The position numbers and the translations under genes are program-made. A stretch of DNA of 64,000 nucleotides from DATATV01 sp035551355 (GTDB taxonomy: Bacteria > Actinomycetota > Actinomycetes > Mycobacteriales > Pseudonocardiaceae), in assembly GCA_035551355.1 (NCBI GenBank), contig DASZNF010000144.1:1-64000 (forward strand), in the 5' to 3' direction. The notes beneath the pieces are model-generated. The model saw nothing but the letters and a program-made list of their open reading frames with translations, had not been told where the DNA came from and searched no databases. Shown one piece after another: positions 40,869 to 49,529 of this stretch. The first letter of the stretch is position 1; the number at the start of each line of letters is the position of its first letter.

Positions 40869-42158
40869 TCAGGACGCGCCGACCGGCGTGGCGGTCTTGC
40901 TCTGCTGGTAGTCGCGCACGTACTTCGCCGCCGTGTTGTGCAGGTGCCGCAACAGGACCTCCTGGTCGTTGAGCGGCAACTCGGGGATGATCCGCGATTC
41001 CAGCATCGTCTGGGTGGCCTCCAGGGTGTTGCCGTCCTGCAGGCCGTACTCCTTGAACGACACCACCGCCAGCTCCTGTTGCAGACGCTCGAAGGCGTTC
41101 TTCGGCGGGACGAAATAGGCGGTGCCCTCGAAGATGTGCGTGTTGTGCGAGGTCGGCCAGTAGTGGTAGGTCAGCACCCAGTTCGGCCGCCAGATCAACA
41201 GCATGAAATTGGGGAAGAACACGAACGAGTCCATGCCCCAGTGCTGGTGGCGGGCGGGATTGATGGCGGGTGGCAGCTGCTCGGTGGTCAGCCCGATGTC
41301 CGGTGCGTCCCACGGGCCGAACAGCCCGCTGGCCAGCGCCCGTTCGATCGGTTTGACCATGGCCTTTGCCTTGGGCGGCGCGATCCCGCCCCAGGACGAC
41401 ACCATGCCGTGCGGGCCGTCGACGTCGTAGGCTATGGCCTCGTAGCCGTACTTCTGGATCTTGCGGGCCTCCTCGGGCGTGTACTGGCCCGAGTGCAGAA
41501 TCGGCGCGTGGTAGAACTCGGCGAACGCGTCGATGAACAATTTCCAGTTGCTGCCGATTTCGGCGCGGTACTTGTGCACCTGGGTCAGTTTGTGGAACGG
41601 GTACCCTTCGATGCCTCTACCGAATTCACCGAGGTATTCCCGCAAGGGCGTCTTGTTGGCGTTGTCGAGGTTGACGAAGATGAAGCCTTCCCACACCTCG
41701 CAGCGCACCGGCATCAACCCGTACTCGGACTTGTCCAGGTCGAAGAACTCGCCCTCCTGCTGGACGAAGTTCAGCGAACCGTCCAGGTTGTACCGCCAGG
41801 CGTGGTACTTGCAGGTGAACTGGCGGCACATCCCGGAGGTCTCCTCGCGCGGGAACTCGTTCCACATCAGTTTGTTGCCGCGATGGCGGCAGATGTTGTG
41901 GAAGGCGCGCACCTCGCCGTCGGTGCCCCGCACCACGATCACCGACGTGCGGGCCGCGTCGAGTTCCTTGGTGAAGTAGCTGCCGTTGCGCGGCAACTGC
42001 TCGACCCGGCCGACGTTGAGCCAGGTCCGCCGGAAGATCGCGTCCTGCTCCTGCCGGTAGAACTCGGGTGATACCGAGTCCTCATAGGACAGCGGAGCCT
42101 TGTCGATCTTGAGGTGCTCGGTCCAGCTGCCCTCGGCGGGCTTGGCGAAATGAGCCAT
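40869..42158 (-). CDS. Rieske non-heme iron oxygenase, large subunit
   Basis: 429 residues. The Rieske cluster is bound by CRHRG...CKYHAW (Cys-X-His about residue 90, Cys-X2-His about residue 112). The catalytic iron site is NWKLFIDAFAEFYHAPILH, with the Asp bridge, two His and a downstream Asp. It would oxygenate an aromatic or cyclic intermediate with electrons from a separate reductase, which is not in the window. It is not clearly KshA. ATG 42158 follows GCGGAGGAC. A palindrome lies about 58 bases upstream. Confidence 0.93.
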   Translation of the reverse strand: MAHFAKPAEGSWTEHLKIDKAPLSYEDSVSPEFYRQEQDAIFRRTWLNVGRVEQLPRNGSYFTKELDAARTSVIVVRGTDGEVRAFHNICRHRGNKLMWNEFPREETSGMCRQFTCKYHAWRYNLDGSLNFVQQEGEFFDLDKSEYGLMPVRCEVWEGFIFVNLDNANKTPLREYLGEFGRGIEGYPFHKLTQVHKYRAEIGSNWKLFIDAFAEFYHAPILHSGQYTPEEARKIQKYGYEAIAYDVDGPHGMVSSWGGIAPPKAKAMVKPIERALASGLFGPWDAPDIGLTTEQLPPAINPARHQHWGMDSFVFFPNFMLLIWRPNWVLTYHYWPTSHNTHIFEGTAYFVPPKNAFERLQQELAVVSFKEYGLQDGNTLEATQTMLESRIIPELPLNDQEVLLRHLHNTAAKYVRDYQQSKTATPVGAS

Positions 42159-42215
42159 GGGGTCGGTCCTCCGCGTCTGGTCGACACCCCGACGGTAGCA
42201 GAACTCTCTAATAAT

Positions 42216-42230
42216 GAGAATGACGTTTTC
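42216..42230. promoter_or_regulatory. regulon palindrome GAGAATGACGTTTTC
   Basis: One mismatch in the right arm. It lies between the divergent Rieske oxygenase (start 42158) and thioesterase (start 42261) genes. A weak ACTCTC right arm is also present at 42203. Confidence 0.55.
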
Positions 42231-42260
42231 ACTCGGCGGATACCCAGTTAAGCTTCGGAC

Positions 42261-43076
42261 ATGCCGGAGCTCTGGAAGGACCTTCGCGACTGTCTCGACC
42301 TGCGCGAAACCGCCCGGTCGGCGGACACCGCCGAGTTCGAGGGCACGAACCTGCCGCTGACCTACCACCGGCTGTTCGGCGGGCAGCTGCTCGCCCAGTT
42401 CGTCCGCGCGGCCGGCCGGACCTGCCCGGACAAGGCGGTGAAATCACTGCACGCGGTCTTCCCGAAGGAAGGCCACAACGACGAGCCCGTGCGCTACACG
42501 GCGACCCGGCACCACGAGGGCCGCACGTTCGCCACGCTGTCCCTGCTCGCCCGGCAACGCAACGGCGTCATCGCCACCGCGTCGGTGTCGTTGCACGCCG
42601 GCGAAACCGGACGGGACCAGCAGACCGTGCCCGCGGTGCCGGCGCTGCCCGGCGAGGAACACACGCGGACCATCGAGCTGTTGCCCTTCGATCTGCGCGG
42701 CACCACGGACCTGGACGACCGCGCGGCCGCGGCGCCCGAATCCGAACTGTGGTGGCGCACTCCGCCGGTCGACCCGGACCTGGCCACCGCGCTGGCCGCC
42801 TACGCCACCGACCTGACCGTGATCGGCACCGCGCTGCGCGCGGTCGAGGGAGTGAGCCAGCGGGATGCGGGCACGGCGTTCACCTCGGCGGTCACCTCGC
42901 ACACCCTGTGGTTCCACCGGCCGTTCCGCACCGAGGACTGGCTGCTGCTGCGCCAGCACGGTCCCCTGCTGGCCCACGGCCGCGGTTTCGGCCGCGGGGA
43001 CATCCTCACCGCGACCGGCACGCTGGTGGCCTCCTACGCCCAGGAGTCGCTGATCCGCTTCACCGCCGAGGCGTAG
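42261..43076 (+). CDS. acyl-CoA thioesterase II (TesB family)
   Basis: 271 residues, a double hot-dog fold. N-terminal repeat with LFGGQLLAQFVRAAGRTCP, C-terminal repeat with TSHTLWFHRPFRTEDWLLLRQHGPLLAHGRGFGRG and the Asp/Thr/Gln catalytic set of TesB (ASVSLH and SYAQESLIR). It would release free acids from acyl-CoA and prevent CoA from being trapped during catabolism. It runs divergently from the Rieske gene and converges on the FadD-type gene. Confidence 0.9.
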   Translation: MPELWKDLRDCLDLRETARSADTAEFEGTNLPLTYHRLFGGQLLAQFVRAAGRTCPDKAVKSLHAVFPKEGHNDEPVRYTATRHHEGRTFATLSLLARQRNGVIATASVSLHAGETGRDQQTVPAVPALPGEEHTRTIELLPFDLRGTTDLDDRAAAAPESELWWRTPPVDPDLATALAAYATDLTVIGTALRAVEGVSQRDAGTAFTSAVTSHTLWFHRPFRTEDWLLLRQHGPLLAHGRGFGRGDILTATGTLVASYAQESLIRFTAEA

Positions 43077-43089
43077 CCGGCGCGGCCGG

Positions 43090-44517
43090 TCAGGCGGACG
43101 GGGCGCCCAGTTCGGCCAGCAGCGTCCGGCGCAGCAGCTTCCCGGTCTCGGTCCGGGGCAGCTCGGCCCGGAACACGATCTCGTCCGGGGTTTTGGCCGA
43201 CCGCAACCGGTCGCGCACCCACCGGGTGATCTCGGCCGGATCACCCGCCCCGACCAGCACCGCCACCAGGCGCTGGCCCCACTCCGGGTCGGGCACGCCG
43301 ATCACCGCGGCCTCCAGCACCCCCGGATAGGCCAGCAGCACGTCCTCGACCTCGGCCGGGGCGATGTTCTCGCCGCCCCGGATGATCGTGTCGTCGGCCC
43401 GGCCCTCGATGAACAGGAAGCCCTCGGCGTCCAGCCGGCCCAGGTCGCGGGTGGCGAACCAGCCATCGGCCTCCAGCACACTGCGGCCGCCGTATTCGCC
43501 GGAGATCTGCTCGCCGCGGACGAAGACCAGCCCGGTCTCCCCCGCCGCCGCAGGCGCGCCGTCCCCGGTGCGGATCCGGATCTCGACCCCGGGCAGCGCC
43601 CGGCCCACCGAGCCCAGCCGGTCGCGCGCCACCGGATCGGTGGCCGCGAAGGCGATGCGGTGATCTTCCGGGCCGAGGACCGCGACGGTGGAGGCGGTTT
43701 CGGTCAGGCCGTAGGCATTGACGAAACCGGTGTCCGGCAGCAGTTCCAGCGCTCGTTCCAGCACCGCTCGCGGGGTGCGGGCGCCGCCGTAGGCCAGGCT
43801 GCGCAGCGTGGGGACCTCGGCGCTGCCGCCCGGCACCTCGGCGACGATCCGGGCCAGCATGGTCGGCACCACCATGGCATGGGTGACGCGTTCGCGCCGC
43901 ACGGTGGCCAGCCAGTCGGCGGCGGTGAAGGCGGGCAGGTAGACCACCCTTCGGCCGATGTACACATTGGACAGCAGGTTGGTCAGCCCGGCGATGTGGT
44001 AGGGCGGCGCGGCCACCAGCGCGGCTTCGGTCTCCCCGGCCGAGCCGAACTCCAGCGTGTTGAGCAGGTACGCGAGCAGATGCTTGTGACGCAGGCTGGC
44101 CGCCTTGGGTTCGGCGGTGGTGCCGCTGGTGTAGATCAGCACCGCGACCGCGTCGCCGTCCCATTCGGCGTCGACCGGTTCCTCGTCGGCTTCCGCGCGC
44201 AGCAAGCCGTTGCGCTCCGCCGGGCGCAGCACCAGCGCGCCCGGGTGCCGGGCCAGCAGGGCGTCGAGTTGTGGCCCGCCCAGCCGGTAGTTCAGCGGCA
44301 CGAACGGCACTCCGGCCAGCGCCGCCCCGAACAGCGCGACCGGATAGGCCAATCCGTTGGCGCCCAGGTACAACACGGCCGGATAGCGCCGGAAGCGACC
44401 CGCGGCCGCGCGCGCCAGAACGCGCAGTCCGGCCGCGGTCAGCGAGTGTTCGCCAGCCGTCACGACCGTGCGGTCACCCGCCGAAGCCGCCATGTCGAGG
44501 ATCATGGAAATGTTCAT
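43090..44517 (-). CDS. acyl-CoA synthetase, probably leaderless
   Basis: 475 residues, adenylate-forming ligase. P-loop YTSGTTAEPKAASL (GK variant, lysine in PKA), adenine region NAYGLTETA, C-terminal RGGENIAPAEVEDV and TETGKLLRRTLL. The N-terminus MNISMILDMAASAGDR matches the typical start of this subgroup. The ATG at 44517 touches the right-hand end of the palindrome at 44518-44532 with no room for a ribosome binding site, so the message is probably leaderless. Confidence 0.85.
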   Translation of the reverse strand: MNISMILDMAASAGDRTVVTAGEHSLTAAGLRVLARAAAGRFRRYPAVLYLGANGLAYPVALFGAALAGVPFVPLNYRLGGPQLDALLARHPGALVLRPAERNGLLRAEADEEPVDAEWDGDAVAVLIYTSGTTAEPKAASLRHKHLLAYLLNTLEFGSAGETEAALVAAPPYHIAGLTNLLSNVYIGRRVVYLPAFTAADWLATVRRERVTHAMVVPTMLARIVAEVPGGSAEVPTLRSLAYGGARTPRAVLERALELLPDTGFVNAYGLTETASTVAVLGPEDHRIAFAATDPVARDRLGSVGRALPGVEIRIRTGDGAPAAAGETGLVFVRGEQISGEYGGRSVLEADGWFATRDLGRLDAEGFLFIEGRADDTIIRGGENIAPAEVEDVLLAYPGVLEAAVIGVPDPEWGQRLVAVLVGAGDPAEITRWVRDRLRSAKTPDEIVFRAELPRTETGKLLRRTLLAELGAPSA

Positions 44518-44532
44518 GAGAATGCTATTCTC
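44518..44532. promoter_or_regulatory. regulon palindrome GAGAATGCTATTCTC
   Basis: Perfect arms, identical to the site at 9847-9861. It abuts the FadD start codon on the minus strand and lies 40-54 bases before the SDR start at 44572 on the plus strand, so it can block both promoters. A TAnnnT -10 element can be read inside it on both strands. Confidence 0.7.
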
Positions 44533-44571
44533 TCCAAACAAGAGTGCCACATGCAAGAGAGGATCGTGCAC

Positions 44572-45336
44572 ATGCGGATCAGCGGGAGTTCCGCGATCGT
44601 GGTCGGTGGGGCCGGCGGCCTGGGTGAGGCCACCGTGCGCCGCTTGCACGCGGTCGGCGCCAAGGTGGTCGTGGCCGATCTCGCCGACGAGAAGGGCAAG
44701 GCCCTCGAGGACGAACTGGACGGTGTCCGCTACATACGCACCGACGCCACCAGCGAAGAGGACATGCTGGCGGCCCTCGCCGAAGCGGCGGAGGACGGAC
44801 CGCTGCGGATCTCGGTGGACACCCACGGCGGACCGGCCAGCGGCGGCCGGCTGGTCAACAAGGAGGGCCGGCCGCTGGACCTGGCCGGTTTCCGCACGAC
44901 GATCGAGGTGTACCTGACCGCGGTGTTCAACGTGCTGCGGTTGAGTGCCGCGGCCATCGCCAAGCAGGAAGCGACCGAGGCCGGGCGCGGCGTCATCGTG
45001 AACACCGCCTCCATCGCCGCGTTCGAGGGCCAGATCGGCCAGCTGCCCTACTCCGCGGCCAAGGGCGGCGTGGTCGGCATGACCCTGGTCGCCGCGCGCG
45101 ACCTGTCGCCGCTGGGCATCCGGGTCAACACCATCGCCCCCGGCACCTTCCTGACCCCCGCCTACGGCAAGGCCGGCGATCAGCTGGAGGCGTACTGGGG
45201 ACCGCAGGTGCCCTTCCCCAAGCGGATGGGCCGCTCGCCCGAGTACGGCCAGCTCGTGCAGTCCATCGTGGAGAACGACTATCTCAACGGCGAGGTCATC
45301 CGGCTGGACGGCGCGTTGCGCTTCCCGCCGAAGTAG
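44572..45336 (+). CDS. SDR, HSD17B10-like 3-hydroxyacyl-CoA dehydrogenase
   Basis: 254 residues. Cofactor loop VVGGAGGLGEATVRRLHAVG, serine in NTASIAAF, active site YSAAK. The segments VEDKGKAL-like second strand and GQLPYSAAKGGVVGMTLVAARDLSPLGIRVNTIAPG resemble the mitochondrial HSD17B10 type, which oxidises 3-hydroxy-2-methylacyl-CoA and hydroxysteroids. ATG 44572 follows AGAGGA; an ATG 21 bases upstream is in frame with a poorer site. Confidence 0.85.
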   Translation: MRISGSSAIVVGGAGGLGEATVRRLHAVGAKVVVADLADEKGKALEDELDGVRYIRTDATSEEDMLAALAEAAEDGPLRISVDTHGGPASGGRLVNKEGRPLDLAGFRTTIEVYLTAVFNVLRLSAAAIAKQEATEAGRGVIVNTASIAAFEGQIGQLPYSAAKGGVVGMTLVAARDLSPLGIRVNTIAPGTFLTPAYGKAGDQLEAYWGPQVPFPKRMGRSPEYGQLVQSIVENDYLNGEVIRLDGALRFPPK

Positions 45337-45360
45337 TCCGCCGCAAGGCGACAACGGGCA

Positions 45361-45385
45361 GCCGGGCGGCCGCGTACCGCCCGGC
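45361..45385. terminator. 9-bp stem terminator between convergent genes
   Basis: GCCGGGCGG and CCGCCCGGC form a perfect 9-bp stem with a seven-base loop between the SDR (ends 45336) and the crotonase (ends 45396). Likely bidirectional; the T-run is weak. Confidence 0.6.
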
Positions 45386-45395
45386 CACCTGCGGC

Positions 45396-46163
45396 TCAGC
45401 TCTTGGCGGCGGTGAGTTTGTCCAGTGTGCCGCGGAAATCCTCGGTGTCGAAGGACGAATATTCCGCGGCGGTGGCGAAGTCGAGGGTGGCCAGTACCGA
45501 GCGCTCCAGCTGGATGTTGAGCAGCCGCTTGGTCTTCTCCACCGCCTGCCGGGGCAGCCCGGCGATCCGCTTGGCACAGGCCATGGCCTCGGCCACCGGA
45601 TCGGCCACCACATGATTGGCCAGTCCGAGCGCCACCGCCCGCTCGGCCGGAATGCGCGCCCCGGTGAACGCGTATTCCTTGGCCACCAACAGACTCGTGT
45701 GCAGCGGCCAGACGAGCGGGCCGCCATCCGCCGCGACCAGACCGACCTGCACGTGCGGATCGGCCAGGTGCGCGGTTTCGGCCATGTACACCACATCGCT
45801 GAGCGCGACCAGGCTGCAGCCAAGCCCGACCGCCGGTCCGTTCACCGCCGCGACCACCGGAACGCGGCAGTGCACCATGTTCAGCACCAGATCCCGTCCA
45901 TCCGAAATGGACTCGGCGCGCAGCTCCGCGTTCTGCCGCAGCTCGTCGAGATAGCCGAAGTCGCCGCCGGCGGAGAACGCGCGTCCGGCGCCGGTCAGCA
46001 CGACGGCCCGCGCCTCCCGGTCGTCGGAGATCCGCGGCCACAGCCGGGCCAGTCCCCGGTGCAGGGCGTCGTTGACCGCGTTCAGCTCGTCCGGCCGGTT
46101 CAGGGTCACGATCCGCAGGGGGCCCTCGGCCCGGACGTCGATCTCCGCAGGCATGTCGTACAC
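45396..46163 (-). CDS. crotonase-family protein with altered active site
   Basis: 255 residues, enoyl-CoA hydratase/isomerase fold: FSAGGDFGYLDEL and NGPAVGLGCSLVALSDVVYMAETAHLADPHVQVGLVAADGG. The first glutamate site (GGGxE in hydratases) reads GLGCSL, and the second site is DPHVQVG with an aspartate near its place. Ordinary hydration may therefore not be the reaction; isomerisation or hydrolysis of a CoA ester is possible. GTG 46163 is one base after the ACAD stop, making it the last gene of an eight-gene operon. Confidence 0.8.
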   Translation of the reverse strand: MYDMPAEIDVRAEGPLRIVTLNRPDELNAVNDALHRGLARLWPRISDDREARAVVLTGAGRAFSAGGDFGYLDELRQNAELRAESISDGRDLVLNMVHCRVPVVAAVNGPAVGLGCSLVALSDVVYMAETAHLADPHVQVGLVAADGGPLVWPLHTSLLVAKEYAFTGARIPAERAVALGLANHVVADPVAEAMACAKRIAGLPRQAVEKTKRLLNIQLERSVLATLDFATAAEYSSFDTEDFRGTLDKLTAAKS

Positions 46164-46164
46164 G

Positions 46165-47256
46165 TCAGGCTCCCAGTCCGAGGATGCGCGAGGCGATGAT
46201 GTTCTTCTGGATCTGCGAGGTGCCGCCCATCACGCTCTGCGCCCGGCTGTAGAGGTAGGCGTCGAGCAGTTCCGGATCGGCGGTGCCGCCGACGGCCAGG
46301 GCCGCGTGCCCGACCGCCTGCTCCACCCAGGTCATCAGCAGCTTGTCCAGCGAACCGTCCGGGCCGTGCACCACGCCGTCGAGTTGTTCGGACAGCCGGC
46401 GGCGCACGTGCAGGCGGAGCATCTCGGTCTGCACGATGGCCCAGGACAGTTCGCGCGGCGTGCTCCCCCGCGTCCGGTCCACGAGCCGGCCGACCAGCTT
46501 CCCGTACCGGGCCGAGAAACCGAGGGTGGACGGTTCGCGTTCGTGGCCGACCACCGTCATGGCCAGCGCCCAGCCCTCGCCCGGCGCGCCGACCAGCTGC
46601 GCGGCGGGCACCCGGGCGCCGTCGAAACGCACCTGGCCGAATTCGCGGGTCGTGCCGTTGATCATCCGCAGGGGACGCTGCTGGATGCCCGGTTGACGCA
46701 TGTCGATGACGAACGCGGAGATCCCGCGATGCCGGGGCACGTCGAGATCGGTGCGAGCCAACAGCAGGCACCAGTCGGCGACATCCGAGTAGCTGGTCCA
46801 GATCTTGTGGCCGTGCACCACGTACTCGTCGCCGTCGCGGACGGCTCTGGTGGTCAGCGACGCCAGGTCCGATCCTGCGCCGGGCTCGCTGAACCCCTGG
46901 CACCAGCGCTCGGCGCCGTTGATCATGCCGGGCAGGAAGCGCTGCCGCAGCTCCTCGCTGCCGTGCCGGCCCAGTCCCTGCACCAGGTAGCCGAGGCTGG
47001 GCCGGGGCGGGACACCGCCACGGGCCAGTTCCTCGTCCAGGATGACGTCGTAAACCGGCGGGAGGTCCTGACCGCCGTACCTCGTGGGCCAGGAGACGCC
47101 GAAGAACCCGGCGGCGTAGAGGGCGCGGTGCCAGTCCGGCTGACGCTCCCAGTACTCGTCCCCGGAGGTCGGAAACGCGCGCACCGCGGGCGTCGCCAGC
47201 CAGCTGCGCAGCCGGGCCCGGAACGCGGCTTCCTCGGGCCCGTCACGAAAGTCCAC
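46165..47256 (-). CDS. acyl-CoA dehydrogenase, large partner of pair 2
   Basis: 363 residues. FSEPGAGSDLASLTTRAV, YVVHGHKIWTSYSDVADW, VMGGTSQIQKNIIASRILGLG. These flavin, substrate and C-terminal motifs mark a full ACAD. The next gene upstream in the operon is an ACAD-like partner that overlaps it by 14 bases. The pair is expected to form a heterotetramer like the steroid-type FadE enzymes. GTG 47256 was chosen from the start of the conserved N-terminus. Confidence 0.9.
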   Translation of the reverse strand: MDFRDGPEEAAFRARLRSWLATPAVRAFPTSGDEYWERQPDWHRALYAAGFFGVSWPTRYGGQDLPPVYDVILDEELARGGVPPRPSLGYLVQGLGRHGSEELRQRFLPGMINGAERWCQGFSEPGAGSDLASLTTRAVRDGDEYVVHGHKIWTSYSDVADWCLLLARTDLDVPRHRGISAFVIDMRQPGIQQRPLRMINGTTREFGQVRFDGARVPAAQLVGAPGEGWALAMTVVGHEREPSTLGFSARYGKLVGRLVDRTRGSTPRELSWAIVQTEMLRLHVRRRLSEQLDGVVHGPDGSLDKLLMTWVEQAVGHAALAVGGTADPELLDAYLYSRAQSVMGGTSQIQKNIIASRILGLGA

Positions 47257-48148
47257 GGCTGACCTCCTCGATGCGAACGCCGAACAGCTCGATCGCGGTC
47301 AGCGCCCGACGCAGATACAGGTGGGCCCGGCACTCCCAGGTGTTGCCGATCCCGCCGTGCACCTGGATGGCTGTCTCGCACACCGAGCGAGCCGCGGGTG
47401 CGCAGTAGAGCTTGGCGATCCGGCCGGCCGCCACCGCCTCGTCCGGAGCCAGTTCGTCCACGGCCCAGGCGGCGTGCCGGAGCACGCTGATCGAGCCCTC
47501 GATCAGCGCCAGTCCCTCGGCCAGCAGGTGCGCCACGGCCTGGTAGGAGCCGATCGGTTTGCCGTACTGCTCCCGCACTGTCGCGTACTCGCAGGCCAAG
47601 GCGTGCGCGCCGCGGGCCGTGCCGACCAGATCAGCGCCGGTGATCACCAGGGCCAGCGCCTGGAAGCGAGTCAGCTGTTCGGCCGAGAGCGCGCCAAGCG
47701 GTCGCAGTGGGCCGAGGACTTCGGCGCTGTGCCGGGTGAGGTCGGCGCCGGGCAGGAGCAAGCCGACTCGTCCGGTGTGCACCTGGTTCCCACTCAGCGT
47801 CAGAACTTGGGCGATGCCACGGGCATCCAGCGCTTCGTCGTCCACCGCGACGGTGGCCGGGACGGCGTCCTCGGTGAGGTGGCGGCGCAGGTCGTCGGCC
47901 AGCACCGGGCCGAGGAACGGCACGTCGACCAGGCCGCGGCCGAACTCCTCGGCCACGATGGCCACCTCCACGCCGGACGCGCCGTCGGAGCGCAGCGACC
48001 GCCAGCCGGCCGAATCGACCGCCTTCTCCAGCCGGGCCACCCGGTCGGCGTCGTCGAGTTCGGCCACCGAGTCGGGCCCGAGCTCGTCGGCCAGTTTCGC
48101 CGCGGCCGCGCGGAGTTGCCGTTGCTCAGGCGTCAGCCGAACGTCCAT
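47243..48148 (-). CDS. acyl-CoA dehydrogenase, small partner of pair 2
   Basis: 301 residues, shortened in the middle domain. The N-terminal DVRLTPEQRQLRAAAAKLADELG and the C-terminal domain with CEYATVREQYGKPIGSYQAVAHLLAEGLAL and IQVHGGIGNTWECRAHLYLRRALTAIELFG are conserved, and the central flavin loop is missing. ATG 48148 overlaps the FadD gene by 23 bases, a sign of close translational linkage. Confidence 0.88.
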   Translation of the reverse strand: MDVRLTPEQRQLRAAAAKLADELGPDSVAELDDADRVARLEKAVDSAGWRSLRSDGASGVEVAIVAEEFGRGLVDVPFLGPVLADDLRRHLTEDAVPATVAVDDEALDARGIAQVLTLSGNQVHTGRVGLLLPGADLTRHSAEVLGPLRPLGALSAEQLTRFQALALVITGADLVGTARGAHALACEYATVREQYGKPIGSYQAVAHLLAEGLALIEGSISVLRHAAWAVDELAPDEAVAAGRIAKLYCAPAARSVCETAIQVHGGIGNTWECRAHLYLRRALTAIELFGVRIEEVSRGLS

Positions 48149-49529
48149 ATTTCTCCTTGAGGACTCGCCGCAGCACCTTGCCCGAGGGCAGCCGGGGAAT
48201 CTCGGGCACGAACACCACCCGGCTGGGCCGTTTGTAGGCGGCCAGCTTCTCCCCCACCAGCTCGATCAGTTCGGCCGCGTCAACCGGCTGATCCGTGTGC
48301 ACGGCGGCGACCACCGCGTCGCCGTTGGCGCCGTCCGGCACGCCGAACACCGCGCAGTCCGACACCGCGGGATGGCCGTGCAACACCTCTTCCACTTCGG
48401 CCGGGGCGATCTGGAAGCCGCGCACCTTGATCATTTCCTTGGACCGGTCGGTGAGGTGCAGCCAGCCCTCGAACTCCTGGTAGCCGACATCGCCGGTGCG
48501 ATACCAGCCCTCGTCCAGCGCCGCCTCGGTGGCTTCGGCCGGCAGGTAGCCGGCCATCAACGACTCGGCCCGCAACTGGATCTCGCCGATCTCGCCTGGA
48601 GCCACAGGGTTTCCGTGGTCCAGCGAGACCACCCGGACGCTGACCCCGGGCACCGGGCGGCCCACGCTGTCCAGTCGCGCACCGGTCAGCGGATTGCAGG
48701 CGATCACCGGAAGCTCACTGGCACCGTAGGCCGGCACCCAGCCGACGCCGGTCCGCCGGGTGACTTTTTCCGCGACGCTCGGCGTGACCGGGGTCGCGCC
48801 CCACATGATGTAGCGCAACGAGGACAGGTCGTAGGACTCCAGTGCGGGATGCTGCGCGATGGCCAGCGCGATCGGCGCGACCGCCATCTCCACGGTGATC
48901 CGGTCGGCCTGGATGGTGTGCAGCAGCCGGTCGAGGTCGAACCGGCGGTGCAGCCGCACCCAGACTCCGACATCCAGCGCGGTGGCGATGTTCAGCAGGC
49001 CGAGAATGTGCGAGGGCGGGGTGACCAGCTGCATCCGGTCGGCGCCGGTCAGGCCGAGCGCGTCCCGCCAGTGCCGGACCGCCGCATCGAAGGAGCGGTG
49101 CGTGTGCCGCACGGCTTTCGGCATACCGGTGGTGCCGGAACTGAACACCAGCACGGCATCGGAGGATGGGTCCGGCGTAGGAAACCCTGTTGTGCCGGGA
49201 GAAATCGGCTCGTTCAGGTCCAGCATCGGCATGAGCTCGGCCAGCACCGGGTGATCGCCGATGGCGTGTGCGGGCTCGGTGAGGGCCAGCGCGTGCTCGA
49301 CCTCGTAACGCTTCCACGCCGGGCTGAGTAGCACCACGGCCGCGCCCAGCCGCCAGATCGCCAGCACCGCCAACACGAACTCCGGCCGGTTGCCGGACAT
49401 CAGCGCGACCCGCTGCCCGGCCCGCACCCCACGACCGGCCAAGGTGGACGCCAGACCATCGGCCAGCGACTCGAGTTCCGATCGCGAGTACTCCCGGTCT
49501 TCGAAGGCCAGCACCGGGTTCTCCGTCAT
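48126..49529 (-). CDS. acyl-CoA synthetase (class I adenylate-forming)
   Basis: 467 residues. P-loop FSSGTTGMPKAV, hinge region YRTGDVGYQEFEGWLHLTDRSKEMIKVRGFQIAPAEVEEV, C-terminal lysine in PSGKVLRRVLK. It makes the CoA ester that enters the operon. ATG 49529 overlaps the CoA-transferase stop by four bases. The operon contains both a ligase and a CoA-transferase, so two acids or two steps may be activated. Confidence 0.9.
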   Translation of the reverse strand: MTENPVLAFEDREYSRSELESLADGLASTLAGRGVRAGQRVALMSGNRPEFVLAVLAIWRLGAAVVLLSPAWKRYEVEHALALTEPAHAIGDHPVLAELMPMLDLNEPISPGTTGFPTPDPSSDAVLVFSSGTTGMPKAVRHTHRSFDAAVRHWRDALGLTGADRMQLVTPPSHILGLLNIATALDVGVWVRLHRRFDLDRLLHTIQADRITVEMAVAPIALAIAQHPALESYDLSSLRYIMWGATPVTPSVAEKVTRRTGVGWVPAYGASELPVIACNPLTGARLDSVGRPVPGVSVRVVSLDHGNPVAPGEIGEIQLRAESLMAGYLPAEATEAALDEGWYRTGDVGYQEFEGWLHLTDRSKEMIKVRGFQIAPAEVEEVLHGHPAVSDCAVFGVPDGANGDAVVAAVHTDQPVDAAELIELVGEKLAAYKRPSRVVFVPEIPRLPSGKVLRRVLKEKYGRSADA

